Below are positions 1 to 6,846 of a DNA stretch of 8,195 nucleotides, one piece after another (the stretch's first letter is position 1; each line of letters begins with the position of its first letter). This DNA is from Gammaproteobacteria bacterium (GTDB lineage Bacteria; Pseudomonadota; Gammaproteobacteria; Burkholderiales; Burkholderiaceae_C). The DNA is taken from positions 1 to 8,195 of the forward strand of contig JAHIQV010000489.1 of NCBI GenBank assembly GCA_018903185.1, read 5' to 3'. A model generated the notes under the pieces. That model saw only the letters and a list, made by a program, of their open reading frames with translations, did no database searches and had not been told where the DNA came from. The position numbers and the translations under genes were made by a program.

Positions 1-673
1 CGTTCGGTCCGCGCCGCAGCGCCACCACCATGGCCTGCGCCACCTGGGCCGCCAGGGCCGGCCCGCACAGGTCGGCGATGCGGTGCAGGAACAGGTCGAT
101 GCCGGTGGTCACGCCCGCGCTGCTGCTCACCGGGCCATCGACCACAAACACGCGGTTCGACACCGTCTCGCAGCGGGGCGCCACGGCGCGCAACTCGTCG
201 AGGTGCTGGTGGTGGGTGGTGGCCCGGTGTCCATCCAGCAGTCCCGCGTGCGCGGCCAGCAGGGCGCCCGCGCACACGGTGAGCAGTTCCAGTCGGCCCG
301 GCGCCAGCTCGAGTGCCCGCAGCCAGTGGATGAGCTGGCGCGCGCTGTCGCTGCCCACATCGAGGGTCCGCCCCGGTTGTCCGACCAGCACCACCCAGGC
401 CGGCTCGGACAGGCCGGTCGGCAGGGGTTCGATCTGACTGATGATGGCGCCCACCGAGCTGCTCGTCTGGCGCTCGGGCCCGATGAACCGCAGCGCGAAC
501 GCCTCGGGCTGGCCGGCCGCGCGCAGGCACTGGTTGGCGATGCGCAGCGCCTCGGCGGGACCGGCCCAGTCGAGTATCAGGCTGTCCGGCATGAGCACGA
601 ACGCCACCTGGATGGGCGCGGTCGCGGGCGTCATGTCACTCGCAGCGTGAAGGCGGCCGGGCGCGGCGCTCAT
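1..673 (-). CDS. GlxA-family transcriptional regulator, N-terminal part (runs off left edge)
   Basis: Translating the minus strand from the ATG at 673 gives an open frame of 224 codons reaching base 1 without a stop. It reads as the DJ-1/PfpI-like (class I glutamine amidotransferase-like) domain that begins GlxA-type AraC regulators: a first beta strand IQVAFVLMPD (21-30), DWAGPAEAL (35-43), the nucleophile-elbow-like TVCAGALLAAHAGLLDG (132-148) with Cys134, then RATTHH and SSAGVTTGIDLFLHRI (184-199). Family members are about 320 residues and end in an AraC double helix-turn-helix, which would lie left of this window, so DNA binding is inferred. In this family the amidase-like domain usually senses a small ligand rather than acting as an enzyme. 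The start shares an ATGA with the stop of the upstream hydrolase gene, implying coupled translation. An internal ATG at 634 (codon 14) also fits the domain boundary; neither has a strong ribosome site. Ligand unknown. Confidence 0.85.
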   Translation of the reverse strand, partial: MSAAPGRLHAASDMTPATAPIQVAFVLMPDSLILDWAGPAEALRIANQCLRAAGQPEAFALRFIGPERQTSSSVGAIISQIEPLPTGLSEPAWVVLVGQPGRTLDVGSDSARQLIHWLRALELAPGRLELLTVCAGALLAAHAGLLDGHRATTHHQHLDELRAVAPRCETVSNRVFVVDGPVSSSAGVTTGIDLFLHRIADLCGPALAAQVAQAMVVALRRGPN

Positions 674-1224
674 GCCGGTTCCAGTGCCTGCGCGGGCGTG
701 CACAGGCGCGCGAAGCGGTCTTTCAGCACCGTGGCCGTGCGGGCCGTGATGTCGGCGGCCGGCAGCGGCGTGCCGTCGGGCTGCACCATGTCAAAGGTCA
801 GCGTGGCATCGGTCACGAAGTCCACCGTGTAGCCCAGATCGGCCGCGTGGCGGGTGGTGGTTTCGCAGCACTGTTCGGTGCGGATGCCACTGACGATCAG
901 GCGCTGGATGGCATTCCGGTTCAGCCACACCTCCAGCCCGGTGCCCACGAGCGCGCTGTGGCGCGACTTGTGGAAGGTCGCGGCGGCTTCAAAAGGCGCG
1001 AGGCCGTCGAGCGGCCGCACGGCGCCCGACTCCAGCGAGAAAGGGTTTTGCGGAACCTGCGGCCCGTCCACGTGGAAGATGCGCACGATGGGCATGCCAG
1101 CCGCCTGGGCGCCCGCGATGAGCGCGTTCTGCGCGGCCAGGTAGGCGGGCAGGTCCCGTTCGGTGAAGAAGGGGCGGTGGCGGAAGGACTCTTGCACGTC
1201 GATGACCAGCAGGGCGGTTTTCAT
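670..1224 (-). CDS. Isochorismatase-family cysteine hydrolase
   Basis: A complete 184-residue protein of the isochorismatase/nicotinamidase fold, a normal size for stand-alone members. The catalytic triad is visible: Asp9 in the opening strand ALLVIDVQ, Lys86 in FHKSRHSAL, and the nucleophile Cys119 in SGIRTEQCCETTTR (112-125), which matches the family pattern GxxTxxC...T.R; G131-Y132 follows as usual. Cys120 makes a Cys-Cys pair where many relatives have Val. The family hydrolyses amides, ureides or vinyl ethers, and nothing here fixes the substrate. The start is well supported by a GGAG at 1230-1233, five bases ahead of the ATG. The gene leads a two-gene unit with the GlxA-type regulator, whose ATG overlaps this stop by four bases, so the regulator probably controls this enzyme and itself. 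The purM hairpin upstream implies a separate promoter in 1225-1412. Confidence 0.92.
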   Translation of the reverse strand: MKTALLVIDVQESFRHRPFFTERDLPAYLAAQNALIAGAQAAGMPIVRIFHVDGPQVPQNPFSLESGAVRPLDGLAPFEAAATFHKSRHSALVGTGLEVWLNRNAIQRLIVSGIRTEQCCETTTRHAADLGYTVDFVTDATLTFDMVQPDGTPLPAADITARTATVLKDRFARLCTPAQALEPA

Positions 1225-1316
1225 GGGGACTCCATCGGGGTTGTTGAAGCCTTGATCATGCCGATGACCGATGCGGGTGTCTGCTCGCTGCCAGACAGGA
1301 ACCGATCATTTCAGGA

Positions 1317-1356
1317 CATGGCCACTGTCTACCAGGTACCCATGACAGTCGCCATG
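1317..1356. promoter_or_regulatory. Putative operator: inverted repeat with clustered GACA half-sites
   Basis: Two 13-base arms, CATGGCCACTGTC (1317-1329) and GACAGTCGCCATG (1344-1356), are inverted with one mismatch around a 14-base centre. Around them the GACA core recurs: GGACA at 1314-1318, 1356-1360 and 1371-1375, TGACA at 1343-1347, and AGACA at 1293-1297. On the minus strand these read as TGTC half-sites, some spaced 13 and 15 bases apart. AraC-type regulators bind directly repeated half-sites, and Pseudomonas ArgR, a GlxA-like member, uses a TGTCGC core, so this is a plausible site for the regulator encoded at 1-673. It sits about 90-150 bases before the hydrolase ATG. I could not find a convincing -35/-10 pair, so promoter position is open. 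The rest of 1225-1412 holds no gene I can support. Confidence 0.45.
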
Positions 1357-1412
1357 GACAGGGAATTTTCGGACACTTTATCTCCCTGGTTGTGTTGTGT
1401 CCCGGAAACGGC

Positions 1413-1434
1413 GAAGGCCCGTTGCCGGGCCTTC
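1413..1434 (-). terminator. Terminator-like hairpin after purM
   Basis: A perfect 9-bp stem, GAAGGCCCG (1413-1421) with CGGGCCTTC (1426-1434), closes on a four-base loop. It starts about 22 bases beyond the purM stop codon. On the minus strand it is followed by only a short T run (GCCGTTT), so the U tract is weak, but stem strength and position fit an intrinsic terminator for purM and separate it from the hydrolase gene downstream. Confidence 0.7.
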
Positions 1435-1456
1435 CTGGGCACGAAGCGGTGCGGGT

Positions 1457-2494
1457 TCAGCTGACCGTGACGATCGCTTCCCCGCCTTTGGCCGCGATCA
1501 CGCCGATCTCATAGACCGTCTCGCCCAGCTCGCGCAGCGTGGCGGCGCAGGCGGCGGCTTCGGCGGCATCGATCACCACCACCATGCCGATGCCGTTGTT
1601 GAAGGTGCGGTTCATCTCGATGTCGTCGATGCCGGCGGTCTTCTGCAGCCAGGCGAACAGCTCGGTCTGCGGCCAGCTGCCTTTCTTGAGGTGGGCAGCC
1701 GTGCCCTCGGGCAGCACGCGCGGGATGTTCTCCAGCAGGCCGCCGCCGGTGATGTGGGCCAGGGCCTTGACGGGGTGCTTCGCGAGGGTGGCCAGCACGT
1801 TCTTCACGTAGAGGCGGGTCGGGGCCATGATGGCCTGCTTGAACGGCTGGCCGTCCAGCGTGGCGGGCAGTTCGCTGCCGGCGCGTTCGATGCACTTGCG
1901 CACCAGCGAAAAACCGTTGGAATGCACGCCGTGCGAGGCCAGGCCCAGCACCACGTCGCCGGGCTTGACGCTCTGGCCAGTGAGGATCTTGCTCTTTTCC
2001 ACCGCGCCGACGCAGAAGCCGGCGAGGTCGTATTCACCCGCCGGGTACATGCCGGGCATTTCGGCGGTTTCGCCGCCGATCAGCGCGCAGCCGGAGAGTT
2101 CACAACCCAGGGCGATGCCGCCGACCACGGCCGCGGCGGTGTCCACATCGAGCTTGCCGCAGGCGAAGTAGTCGAGGAAGAACAGCGGCTCGGCGCCCTG
2201 CACCAGCACGTCGTTCACGCTCATGCCCACCAGGTCGATGCCCACCGTGTCGTGCATGTTCCATTCAAAGGCCAGCTTGAGCTTGGTGCCCACGCCGTCG
2301 GTGCCCGACACCAGCACCGGTTCCTGGTAGCGCTTGGGCACTTCAAACAGCGCGCCAAAACCGCCGATGCCGGCCAGCACGCCTTCGCGCATGGTCTTCT
2401 TCGCCAGCGGCTTGATGCGTTCGACGAGCGCGTCGCCCGCGACGATGTCAACGCCGGCGTCTTTGTAGGAAAGGGGAGTGTTGCTGGAGGTCAT
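1457..2494 (-). CDS. purM: Phosphoribosylformylglycinamidine cyclo-ligase (AIR synthetase)
   Basis: Catalyses the ATP-dependent ring closure of FGAM to aminoimidazole ribonucleotide, the fifth step of de novo purine synthesis, in the cytoplasm. The 345-residue product matches the usual PurM length and carries the family signatures: N-terminal SYKDAGVDI (9-17), the nucleotide-binding GTDGVGTK (64-71), NDV (94-96), GGETAEMPG (140-148), [11 protein letters not shown] (187-197), [12 protein letters not shown] (248-259) and [11 protein letters not shown] (294-304). The start at 2494 places the conserved SYKDAGV near the N-terminus as in relatives; I see no clear Shine-Dalgarno sequence before it (the leader is GC-rich, with ACACGCACCC next to the ATG). 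It is transcribed away from the membrane-protein gene across a 191-bp spacer and ends at a strong hairpin, so it is probably monocistronic. No PurR box or riboswitch was recognised upstream. Confidence 0.97.
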   Translation of the reverse strand: MTSSNTPLSYKDAGVDIVAGDALVERIKPLAKKTMREGVLAGIGGFGALFEVPKRYQEPVLVSGTDGVGTKLKLAFEWNMHDTVGIDLVGMSVNDVLVQGAEPLFFLDYFACGKLDVDTAAAVVGGIALGCELSGCALIGGETAEMPGMYPAGEYDLAGFCVGAVEKSKILTGQSVKPGDVVLGLASHGVHSNGFSLVRKCIERAGSELPATLDGQPFKQAIMAPTRLYVKNVLATLAKHPVKALAHITGGGLLENIPRVLPEGTAAHLKKGSWPQTELFAWLQKTAGIDDIEMNRTFNNGIGMVVVIDAAEAAACAATLRELGETVYEIGVIAAKGGEAIVTVS

Positions 2495-2617
2495 GGGGTG
2501 CGTGTGCCGGCGGCGGGGCCGGGCGTTGGAACGGGGAAAACGTCGATGGAGCAGCCTCCACCAAGGTGAGGCAGCGGGGTTTGGCGGTCGGTTGCGGGTC
2601 CACCCGGGGTGGCGGAC

Positions 2618-2623
2618 TAGAAT
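2618..2623 (+). promoter_or_regulatory. Possible -10 box for the perM-hda-pcnB run
   Basis: TAGAAT, a close match to the sigma-70 -10 consensus, lies in the purM/perM divergent spacer, 62 bases before the ATG at 2686. The nearest -35 candidate, TTGCGG (2592-2597), has a 20-base spacer, which is long. A small palindrome, CCACCCGGGGTGG (2600-2612), fills the spacer. It is the only plausible promoter seen before the rightward genes. No comparable box was found for purM in the other direction. Confidence 0.35.
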
Positions 2624-2685
2624 TTGCCCCAGATTTTAAGGGTTTGCCCCTGCAGCCCGATCGTTTACCTCCGACACACCTGTTC

Positions 2686-3801
2686 ATGACTTTCACGCCC
2701 AACCAGATCCGTGTCGCTTCGTGGGCCGCCATCGCGCTGGTGAGCTGGCTGCTGCTGTCGCTGCTGGCGCCGGTGCTCATGCCTTTTCTGCTGGCCGCCG
2801 TGCTGGCCTATGCGCTGCACCCGCTGGTCGAGCGGCTGCACGCGCGGCGCATCCCGCGCTGGCTCGGCGCCGGCCTGGCCATCACGATGCTGTCGCTGGT
2901 GATGCTGGCGGTGGTGTTGCTGATCGTGCCGGTGATCACCAAGCAGGTGCCCCTGCTCAAGGACCAGGTGCCGGCGTTGCTGGACAGTGTCAACACCCGG
3001 CTGGTGCCGCTGCTGGCGCGTTTCGGGGTTGACCTGCAGGTGGACGTGTCGCTGGTGCGCGGCTGGATGCAGGCGCTCATCACCGGTCACGAAAGTGAAC
3101 TCATCCAGGGCCTGCTGTCGTCGCTGCGCATCGGGGGCAGCGCGCTCGCCGCGGTGTTCGGCAACCTGATCCTCGCGCCCATCGTGGCCTACTACCTGCT
3201 GCTCGACTGGGCCAATCTGATCGAGCGCAGCAAGGGCCTGATCCCGCCGCGCTGGCGCGCCGTGGTGCAGCGTTTCCTGGATGAAACCGACGAGGTGCTC
3301 GGGCAGTACCTGCGCGGGCAGCTGCTGGTGATGGGTGTGCTGGCGGTGTTCTACACCGTGGGTCTGGCGCTGGTGGGTCTGAAACTCGCCTTGCCCATCG
3401 GCGTCTTCACCGGGCTGGCCGTGTTCATTCCTTACCTGGGTTTTGGTCTGGGGCTGGTCATGGCCCTGCTGGCGGCCGTGCTGCAGTTTCAGGCGCTGCT
3501 GGGCGTGGCGCTGGTGGCGGCGGTCTACACCGTGGGCCAGGTGGTCGAGAGCATGTACATCACGCCGCGGCTGCTCGGCGAACGCATTGGCCTGCACCCG
3601 ATCGCCGTCATCTTCGCCCTGATGGCTTTTGGTCACCTGTTTGGTTTTGTCGGCGTGCTGATCGCCTTGCCGGCCAGCGCAGTGTTGCTGGTGGCGATCC
3701 GCCGGGCCAAGTCGCAGTACATGGCCAGTGAGCTTTACATCGAAAGAGCTGTTCAACCGCAGGCGACGACACCCATGCCCGAGCAGGACCGACCGGCATG
3801 A
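2686..3801 (+). CDS. AI-2E family transporter / PerM-like permease
   Basis: A 371-residue polytopic inner-membrane protein of the AI-2E exporter (PerM/YdiK/TqsA, formerly UPF0118) family. Hydrophobic segments lie at about 12-44, 62-84, 152-173, 212-231, 235-265, 268-288 and 305-337, with a soluble stretch at 85-150 between the second and third, the usual family plan. Signatures include FIPYLG (247-252), YITPRLLGERIGLHP (291-305) and GHLFGFVGVLIALPA (316-330). Members have been linked to autoinducer-2 export or Na+/H+ antiport, and the substrate here is unknown. The frame is open back to 2566, but MTFTPNQIR at 2686 leads straight into the first membrane helix and is the family-like start; no Shine-Dalgarno sequence is evident. 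The hydrophilic tail (about 352-371) ends at a TGA overlapped by an ATG belonging to the hda frame. It is probably the first gene of the run through pcnB and folK. Confidence 0.92.
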   Translation: MTFTPNQIRVASWAAIALVSWLLLSLLAPVLMPFLLAAVLAYALHPLVERLHARRIPRWLGAGLAITMLSLVMLAVVLLIVPVITKQVPLLKDQVPALLDSVNTRLVPLLARFGVDLQVDVSLVRGWMQALITGHESELIQGLLSSLRIGGSALAAVFGNLILAPIVAYYLLLDWANLIERSKGLIPPRWRAVVQRFLDETDEVLGQYLRGQLLVMGVLAVFYTVGLALVGLKLALPIGVFTGLAVFIPYLGFGLGLVMALLAAVLQFQALLGVALVAAVYTVGQVVESMYITPRLLGERIGLHPIAVIFALMAFGHLFGFVGVLIALPASAVLLVAIRRAKSQYMASELYIERAVQPQATTPMPEQDRPA

Positions 3802-3818
3802 GCAGGGGTCATCCCCCC

Positions 3819-4505
3819 ATGAAACAGATGGCGCTGGACATCGGTCTGGCTCCCGTGCCCACGCTCACCAATTTCGTGGCTGCCGGCAACGAAGCTGCGC
3901 TGGAGCATTTGCGCCTGTGGGCTGGCAACCCGCTGCGTTCGCCGGTGCCGACGTTTCTGTGGGGCGACGGCGGCAGTGGCAAGACGCACCTGCTGCGCGC
4001 GGTGCGCGAAGCCCTGCGCGACCACGGCAGCCGGGTCGGCTGGATCGACGCCGCCACGCTGCACCCCGGCGAGTACGACGAACACTGGGACGCCGTGCTG
4101 TTCGACGATTGCCAGCTCTACACCGCCGAACAGCAGGCCACCGCGTTCAACTGGTTTGTCAACGCCCAGAGCCCGGCGCTCGGGCCCGCGCGCTGGGTGC
4201 TGGCCGCCGCTGACCGGCCACCGGCCGACCTGCAGCTGCGCGAAGACCTGCGAACGCGGCTGGGCTGGGGCCATGTGTTCCAGCTGCACGCGCTGGGCGA
4301 GACCGAACGCCGCGCCGTGCTGCGCCGCGCGGCCGACGAGCGCGGCGTGTTCCTCGGCGACGAAGTCATGGACTTCATGCTCACCCGCTTCTCGCGCGAC
4401 CTCTCCAGCCTGATGATGCTGCTCGACCAGCTCGACGCCTACGCCCTGCGCACCCAGCGCGCGATCACCATCCCGCTGATCAAATCCATGCTGGAAAACG
4501 AATGA
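3819..4505 (+). CDS. hda: DnaA regulatory inactivator Hda
   Basis: A DnaA-like AAA+ protein without the DnaA DNA-binding domain IV. Hda joins the DNA-loaded beta clamp and stimulates ATP-DnaA hydrolysis, preventing re-initiation of replication. The product has 228 residues from this ATG (E. coli Hda is about 230). Visible parts: a clamp-binding motif at the N-terminus, QMALDI (3-8), matching the QxxL pattern; Walker A GDGGSGKT (49-56); Walker B AVLFDD (92-97); sensor 1 WVLAAADRPP (126-135); the arginine-rich LREDLRTRLGWG (140-151); and the sensor 2 region SRDLSSLMMLLDQLD (192-206). The start is chosen because relatives begin with MKQ plus this motif. An in-frame ATG at 3798 would add seven residues and form an ATGA overlap with the preceding stop, so it cannot be excluded. 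Between the two ATGs, GGGGTCATCCCC could fold and affect initiation. The stop overlaps the next start (ATGA). Confidence 0.93.
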   Translation: MKQMALDIGLAPVPTLTNFVAAGNEAALEHLRLWAGNPLRSPVPTFLWGDGGSGKTHLLRAVREALRDHGSRVGWIDAATLHPGEYDEHWDAVLFDDCQLYTAEQQATAFNWFVNAQSPALGPARWVLAAADRPPADLQLREDLRTRLGWGHVFQLHALGETERRAVLRRAADERGVFLGDEVMDFMLTRFSRDLSSLMMLLDQLDAYALRTQRAITIPLIKSMLENE

Positions 4506-5170
4506 ACCTGGCTCTTTTCGATCTCGATCACACCCTCATCCCCATCGATTCCGACTATTCCTGGGGTCAGTTCACCGTGACCCTGGGCTGGCGCGATGCC
4601 GAAACCCACACCCGGGCGAACGACGCCTTTTACGAGCAGTACAAGGCCGGCACGCTGGACATCCACGAATACATCCGTTTCTCCGTGGCGCCCCTGGCCG
4701 AACACGGCGCCCAGAAATCCGACGCCGCGCACCGCCGCTTCATGGACGAGGTGATCCGCCCGGCCATGAAACCCGTTGCTTTCGATCTCGTGCGCCAGCA
4801 CCAGGACGCCGGCGACACGGTGATCATCGTCACCGCCACCAACGAATTCGTCACCCGTCCGATCGCCGAAGCCTTCGGGGTGGACGAGCTGATCGCCATC
4901 GATCTGGAGCGCGATGCGCAAGGTGAACCCACCGGCGCGATCCGGGGCACACCGTCGTTTCGCGAGGGCAAGGTCGCGCGTGTGGAACAATGGCTGGCTG
5001 CGCGCGGCCATTCCTGGGCCAGCGTGGCGCACAGCACCTTCTACAGCGACTCCATCAACGACCTGCCGCTGCTGGAAAAAGTGCACGAGCCCGTCGCGAC
5101 CAACCCGGACGCCCGGCTCCGGCCCATCGCCAGCGAGCGGGGCTGGCGCATCCTGAACCTATTCGAATGA
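4502..5170 (+). CDS. HAD-superfamily subfamily IB phosphatase (SerB-like)
   Basis: A complete 222-residue haloacid dehalogenase-fold hydrolase, subfamily IB, of the group often called phosphoserine-phosphatase-like (similar to the TIGR01490 type). All four motifs are present: motif I FDLDHT with nucleophile Asp7 and acid/base Asp9; motif II VTATN with Thr111; motif III Lys157 in REGKVARVEQW; motif IV YSDSINDLPLLE with Asp183 and Asp187. The cap lies between motifs I and II (about 15-90), the C1-cap layout of class IB. It should be a Mg2+-dependent phosphomonoesterase. The substrate is not readable from sequence: phosphoserine is possible, but family members also act on other small phosphates. 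The ATG overlaps the hda stop (ATGA) and its own TGA overlaps the pcnB ATG in the same way, so it is locked between the two. GGAAAA a few bases before the ATG is a weak ribosome site. Confidence 0.92.
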   Translation: MNLALFDLDHTLIPIDSDYSWGQFTVTLGWRDAETHTRANDAFYEQYKAGTLDIHEYIRFSVAPLAEHGAQKSDAAHRRFMDEVIRPAMKPVAFDLVRQHQDAGDTVIIVTATNEFVTRPIAEAFGVDELIAIDLERDAQGEPTGAIRGTPSFREGKVARVEQWLAARGHSWASVAHSTFYSDSINDLPLLEKVHEPVATNPDARLRPIASERGWRILNLFE

Positions 5171-6822
5171 TCAAAAAATTCATCGACAAGCTGCTCGGCA
5201 AAGCCAGCGGCTCCAAAAACGCCAAGATCTCCAAATTCGGCAAACGCGAAGACGTGCCGGTGTCGGTGCACGGCATCGACCGCAGTCTGGTGGACCAGCG
5301 CGCGCTGGACGTGGTGCACACGCTCAAGCAGGCCGGTTTCGAGGCCTACATCGTGGGCGGCGCGGTGCGCGACCTGTTGCTCGGCCTGCGTCCGAAGGAT
5401 TTCGACGTTGCTACCAGCGCCACGCCCGAGCAGGTGAAGAGCCTGTTCCGCCGCGCCTTCATCATCGGCCGGCGCTTCCGCATCGTGCACGTGGTCTACG
5501 GCCGTGGCCGCGAACACGAGATGATCGAAGTCTCGACCTTCCGCGCCTACCTCGACAGTGCCGACGCCGAGCAGGTGAGCGGCAACGAGCGCACCAGCAA
5601 GGGCGAGCTCGCCAGCATGAAGCACGCGGTGGACGCCAGCGGGCGTGTGCTGCGCGACAACGTCTGGGGCCCGATCGAGCAGGACGCGGCGCGCCGCGAC
5701 TTTTCCATCAACGCCATGTATTACGACCCGGAATCCCAGGTCGTGGTCGATTTTCACAACGGCATCCGCGACGCCAAGAAGCTCACCCTGCGCATGATCG
5801 GCGACGCCGCCACGCGCTACCGCGAAGACCCGGTGCGCATCATCCGCGCCGTGCGTTTTGCCGCCAAGCTCAGCGGCCTGGGTTTCAAGTTCGACGCCAA
5901 GACCCTGGCGCCGCTCGCTTCGTCGCGCAACTTGCTGGCCGACGTGCCGCAGAGCCGCCTGTTTGACGAAATGCTCAAGCTGCTGCAGACCGGTCATTCG
6001 CTGGACAGCGTGGCTCAGCTCAAGGCCGTGGGCCTGAACACCGGCATCTACCCGCTGCTCGACGTGGTGGTGGAGCGCGCCGACGATCCGTTCGTGAAAC
6101 TGGCCCTGCAGGACACCGACCGCCGCGTAGGTGAGAACAAGCCGGTGGCGCCGAGCTTCCTGCTGGCCTGCGTGTTGTGGGCCGATGTGCGCAAGGGCTG
6201 GAGCCAGCGCCTGCAGCCGCGTGGCAACCAGCGCCCGCCGCCGGCGTTTGGCGCCTTGCAGGACGCCGTGGACGAGGTGTTCGAGTCCCGCATTGGCGAC
6301 GTCTCCGGCCGGGGCAAGCTGGGCGCCGACATGCGCGAGATCTGGATGATGCAGCCGCGCTTTGACAAGCGCGTGGGCACATCGCCGTTCAGCCTGGTGG
6401 ACCAGGCGCGCTTCCGCGCCGGCTTCGACTTCCTGCGCCTGCGTGCCCAGGTGGGCGAGATCGAAGAAGAGCTCGCCCACTGGTGGGAGACTTTCCAGAA
6501 CGCCAGCGACGAAATCCGCGAAGACATGGTGGACGCGCAGCGCAAGGTCAACCAGCCCAAAGGCGGTGCTGGCGGCGCGCGCCGCGTGAAGCGCAGCGAT
6601 GCCGATCACCCGGCCAGCGCGACCGAGCCGGATCCACGCTTCCGGGCGGCGGGAGAGGCGGACAACGACGAAGACGGCGACGACGACAACGCACCGGCCG
6701 AAGCGGGCCCCTCCGCCGATGGCACGGCACCCGCCAAGAAGCGCCGCCGCCGCCGTCGCAAGCCCGGTGGCGCAGGTGGTGCGGCCGGGCAGGGCGGCGC
6801 CACCGAAGGTTCCGGCGACTGA
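5167..6822 (+). CDS. pcnB: Poly(A) polymerase I
   Basis: Adds 3' poly(A) tails to RNA, marking transcripts and decay fragments for exonucleases; it also controls copy number of antisense-RNA-regulated plasmids. The 551-residue protein has the class II nucleotidyltransferase head: GGAVRDLLLG (64-73), catalytic Asp78 and Asp80 in DFDVAT (78-83), GRRFRIVHV (101-109), RRDFSINAMYYD (176-187) and RYREDPVRIIRAVRFAAKL (217-235), in the arrangement of PcnB rather than CCA-adding enzymes. An N-terminal basic stretch (MIKKFIDKLLGK, 1-12) precedes the head. After about residue 465 comes a low-complexity tail: an acidic DNDEDGDDDN block (499-508), a basic KKRRRRRRK cluster (524-532), then a Gly/Ala-rich end. 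This makes it longer than E. coli PcnB (about 465 residues); basic tails are common in the family. The frame is open upstream, but the ATG in the ATGA overlap with the HAD stop is the natural start. Confidence 0.96.
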   Translation: MIKKFIDKLLGKASGSKNAKISKFGKREDVPVSVHGIDRSLVDQRALDVVHTLKQAGFEAYIVGGAVRDLLLGLRPKDFDVATSATPEQVKSLFRRAFIIGRRFRIVHVVYGRGREHEMIEVSTFRAYLDSADAEQVSGNERTSKGELASMKHAVDASGRVLRDNVWGPIEQDAARRDFSINAMYYDPESQVVVDFHNGIRDAKKLTLRMIGDAATRYREDPVRIIRAVRFAAKLSGLGFKFDAKTLAPLASSRNLLADVPQSRLFDEMLKLLQTGHSLDSVAQLKAVGLNTGIYPLLDVVVERADDPFVKLALQDTDRRVGENKPVAPSFLLACVLWADVRKGWSQRLQPRGNQRPPPAFGALQDAVDEVFESRIGDVSGRGKLGADMREIWMMQPRFDKRVGTSPFSLVDQARFRAGFDFLRLRAQVGEIEEELAHWWETFQNASDEIREDMVDAQRKVNQPKGGAGGARRVKRSDADHPASATEPDPRFRAAGEADNDEDGDDDNAPAEAGPSADGTAPAKKRRRRRRKPGGAGGAAGQGGATEGSGD

Positions 6823-6846
6823 TTTCGATCCGTGCAGGCCTTGGGC

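Noticed and set aside
670..1224. Nicotinamidase (PncA) as the specific identity of the cysteine hydrolase
   Set aside because: The triad is shared by the whole superfamily and I do not see the metal-site Asp/His pattern (DxHxxxH) of PncA between residues 45 and 60.
847..1464. Plus-strand frame crossing the hydrolase gene and the spacer, whose tail begins MATVYQVPMT
   Set aside because: Mostly antisense to the hydrolase gene and ends inside purM. The spacer part has repeats better explained as an operator, and no ribosome site or domain is seen.
1397..2569. 390-codon plus-strand frame opposite purM
   Set aside because: Antisense to a full-length, motif-complete purM; composition is typical of an antisense shadow (Gly/Ala/His/Gln-rich).
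2566..2685. Extended N-terminus for the permease from 2566
   Set aside because: The 40 extra residues are Gly/Pro/Arg-rich, unlike the family, and overlap the likely promoter; MTFTPNQIR at 2686 leads directly into the first membrane helix.
2665..3756. 363-codon minus-strand frame rich in Gln and His opposite the permease
   Set aside because: The Gln/His richness is the antisense image of Leu (CTG) and Val (GTG) codons in the membrane protein; not a real polyQ protein.
4990..5166. Extended PcnB start inside the HAD gene
   Set aside because: This segment is out of frame with the conserved C-terminal HAD motif IV and reads as a shadow; the ATGA start at 5167 gives a normal PcnB N-terminus.
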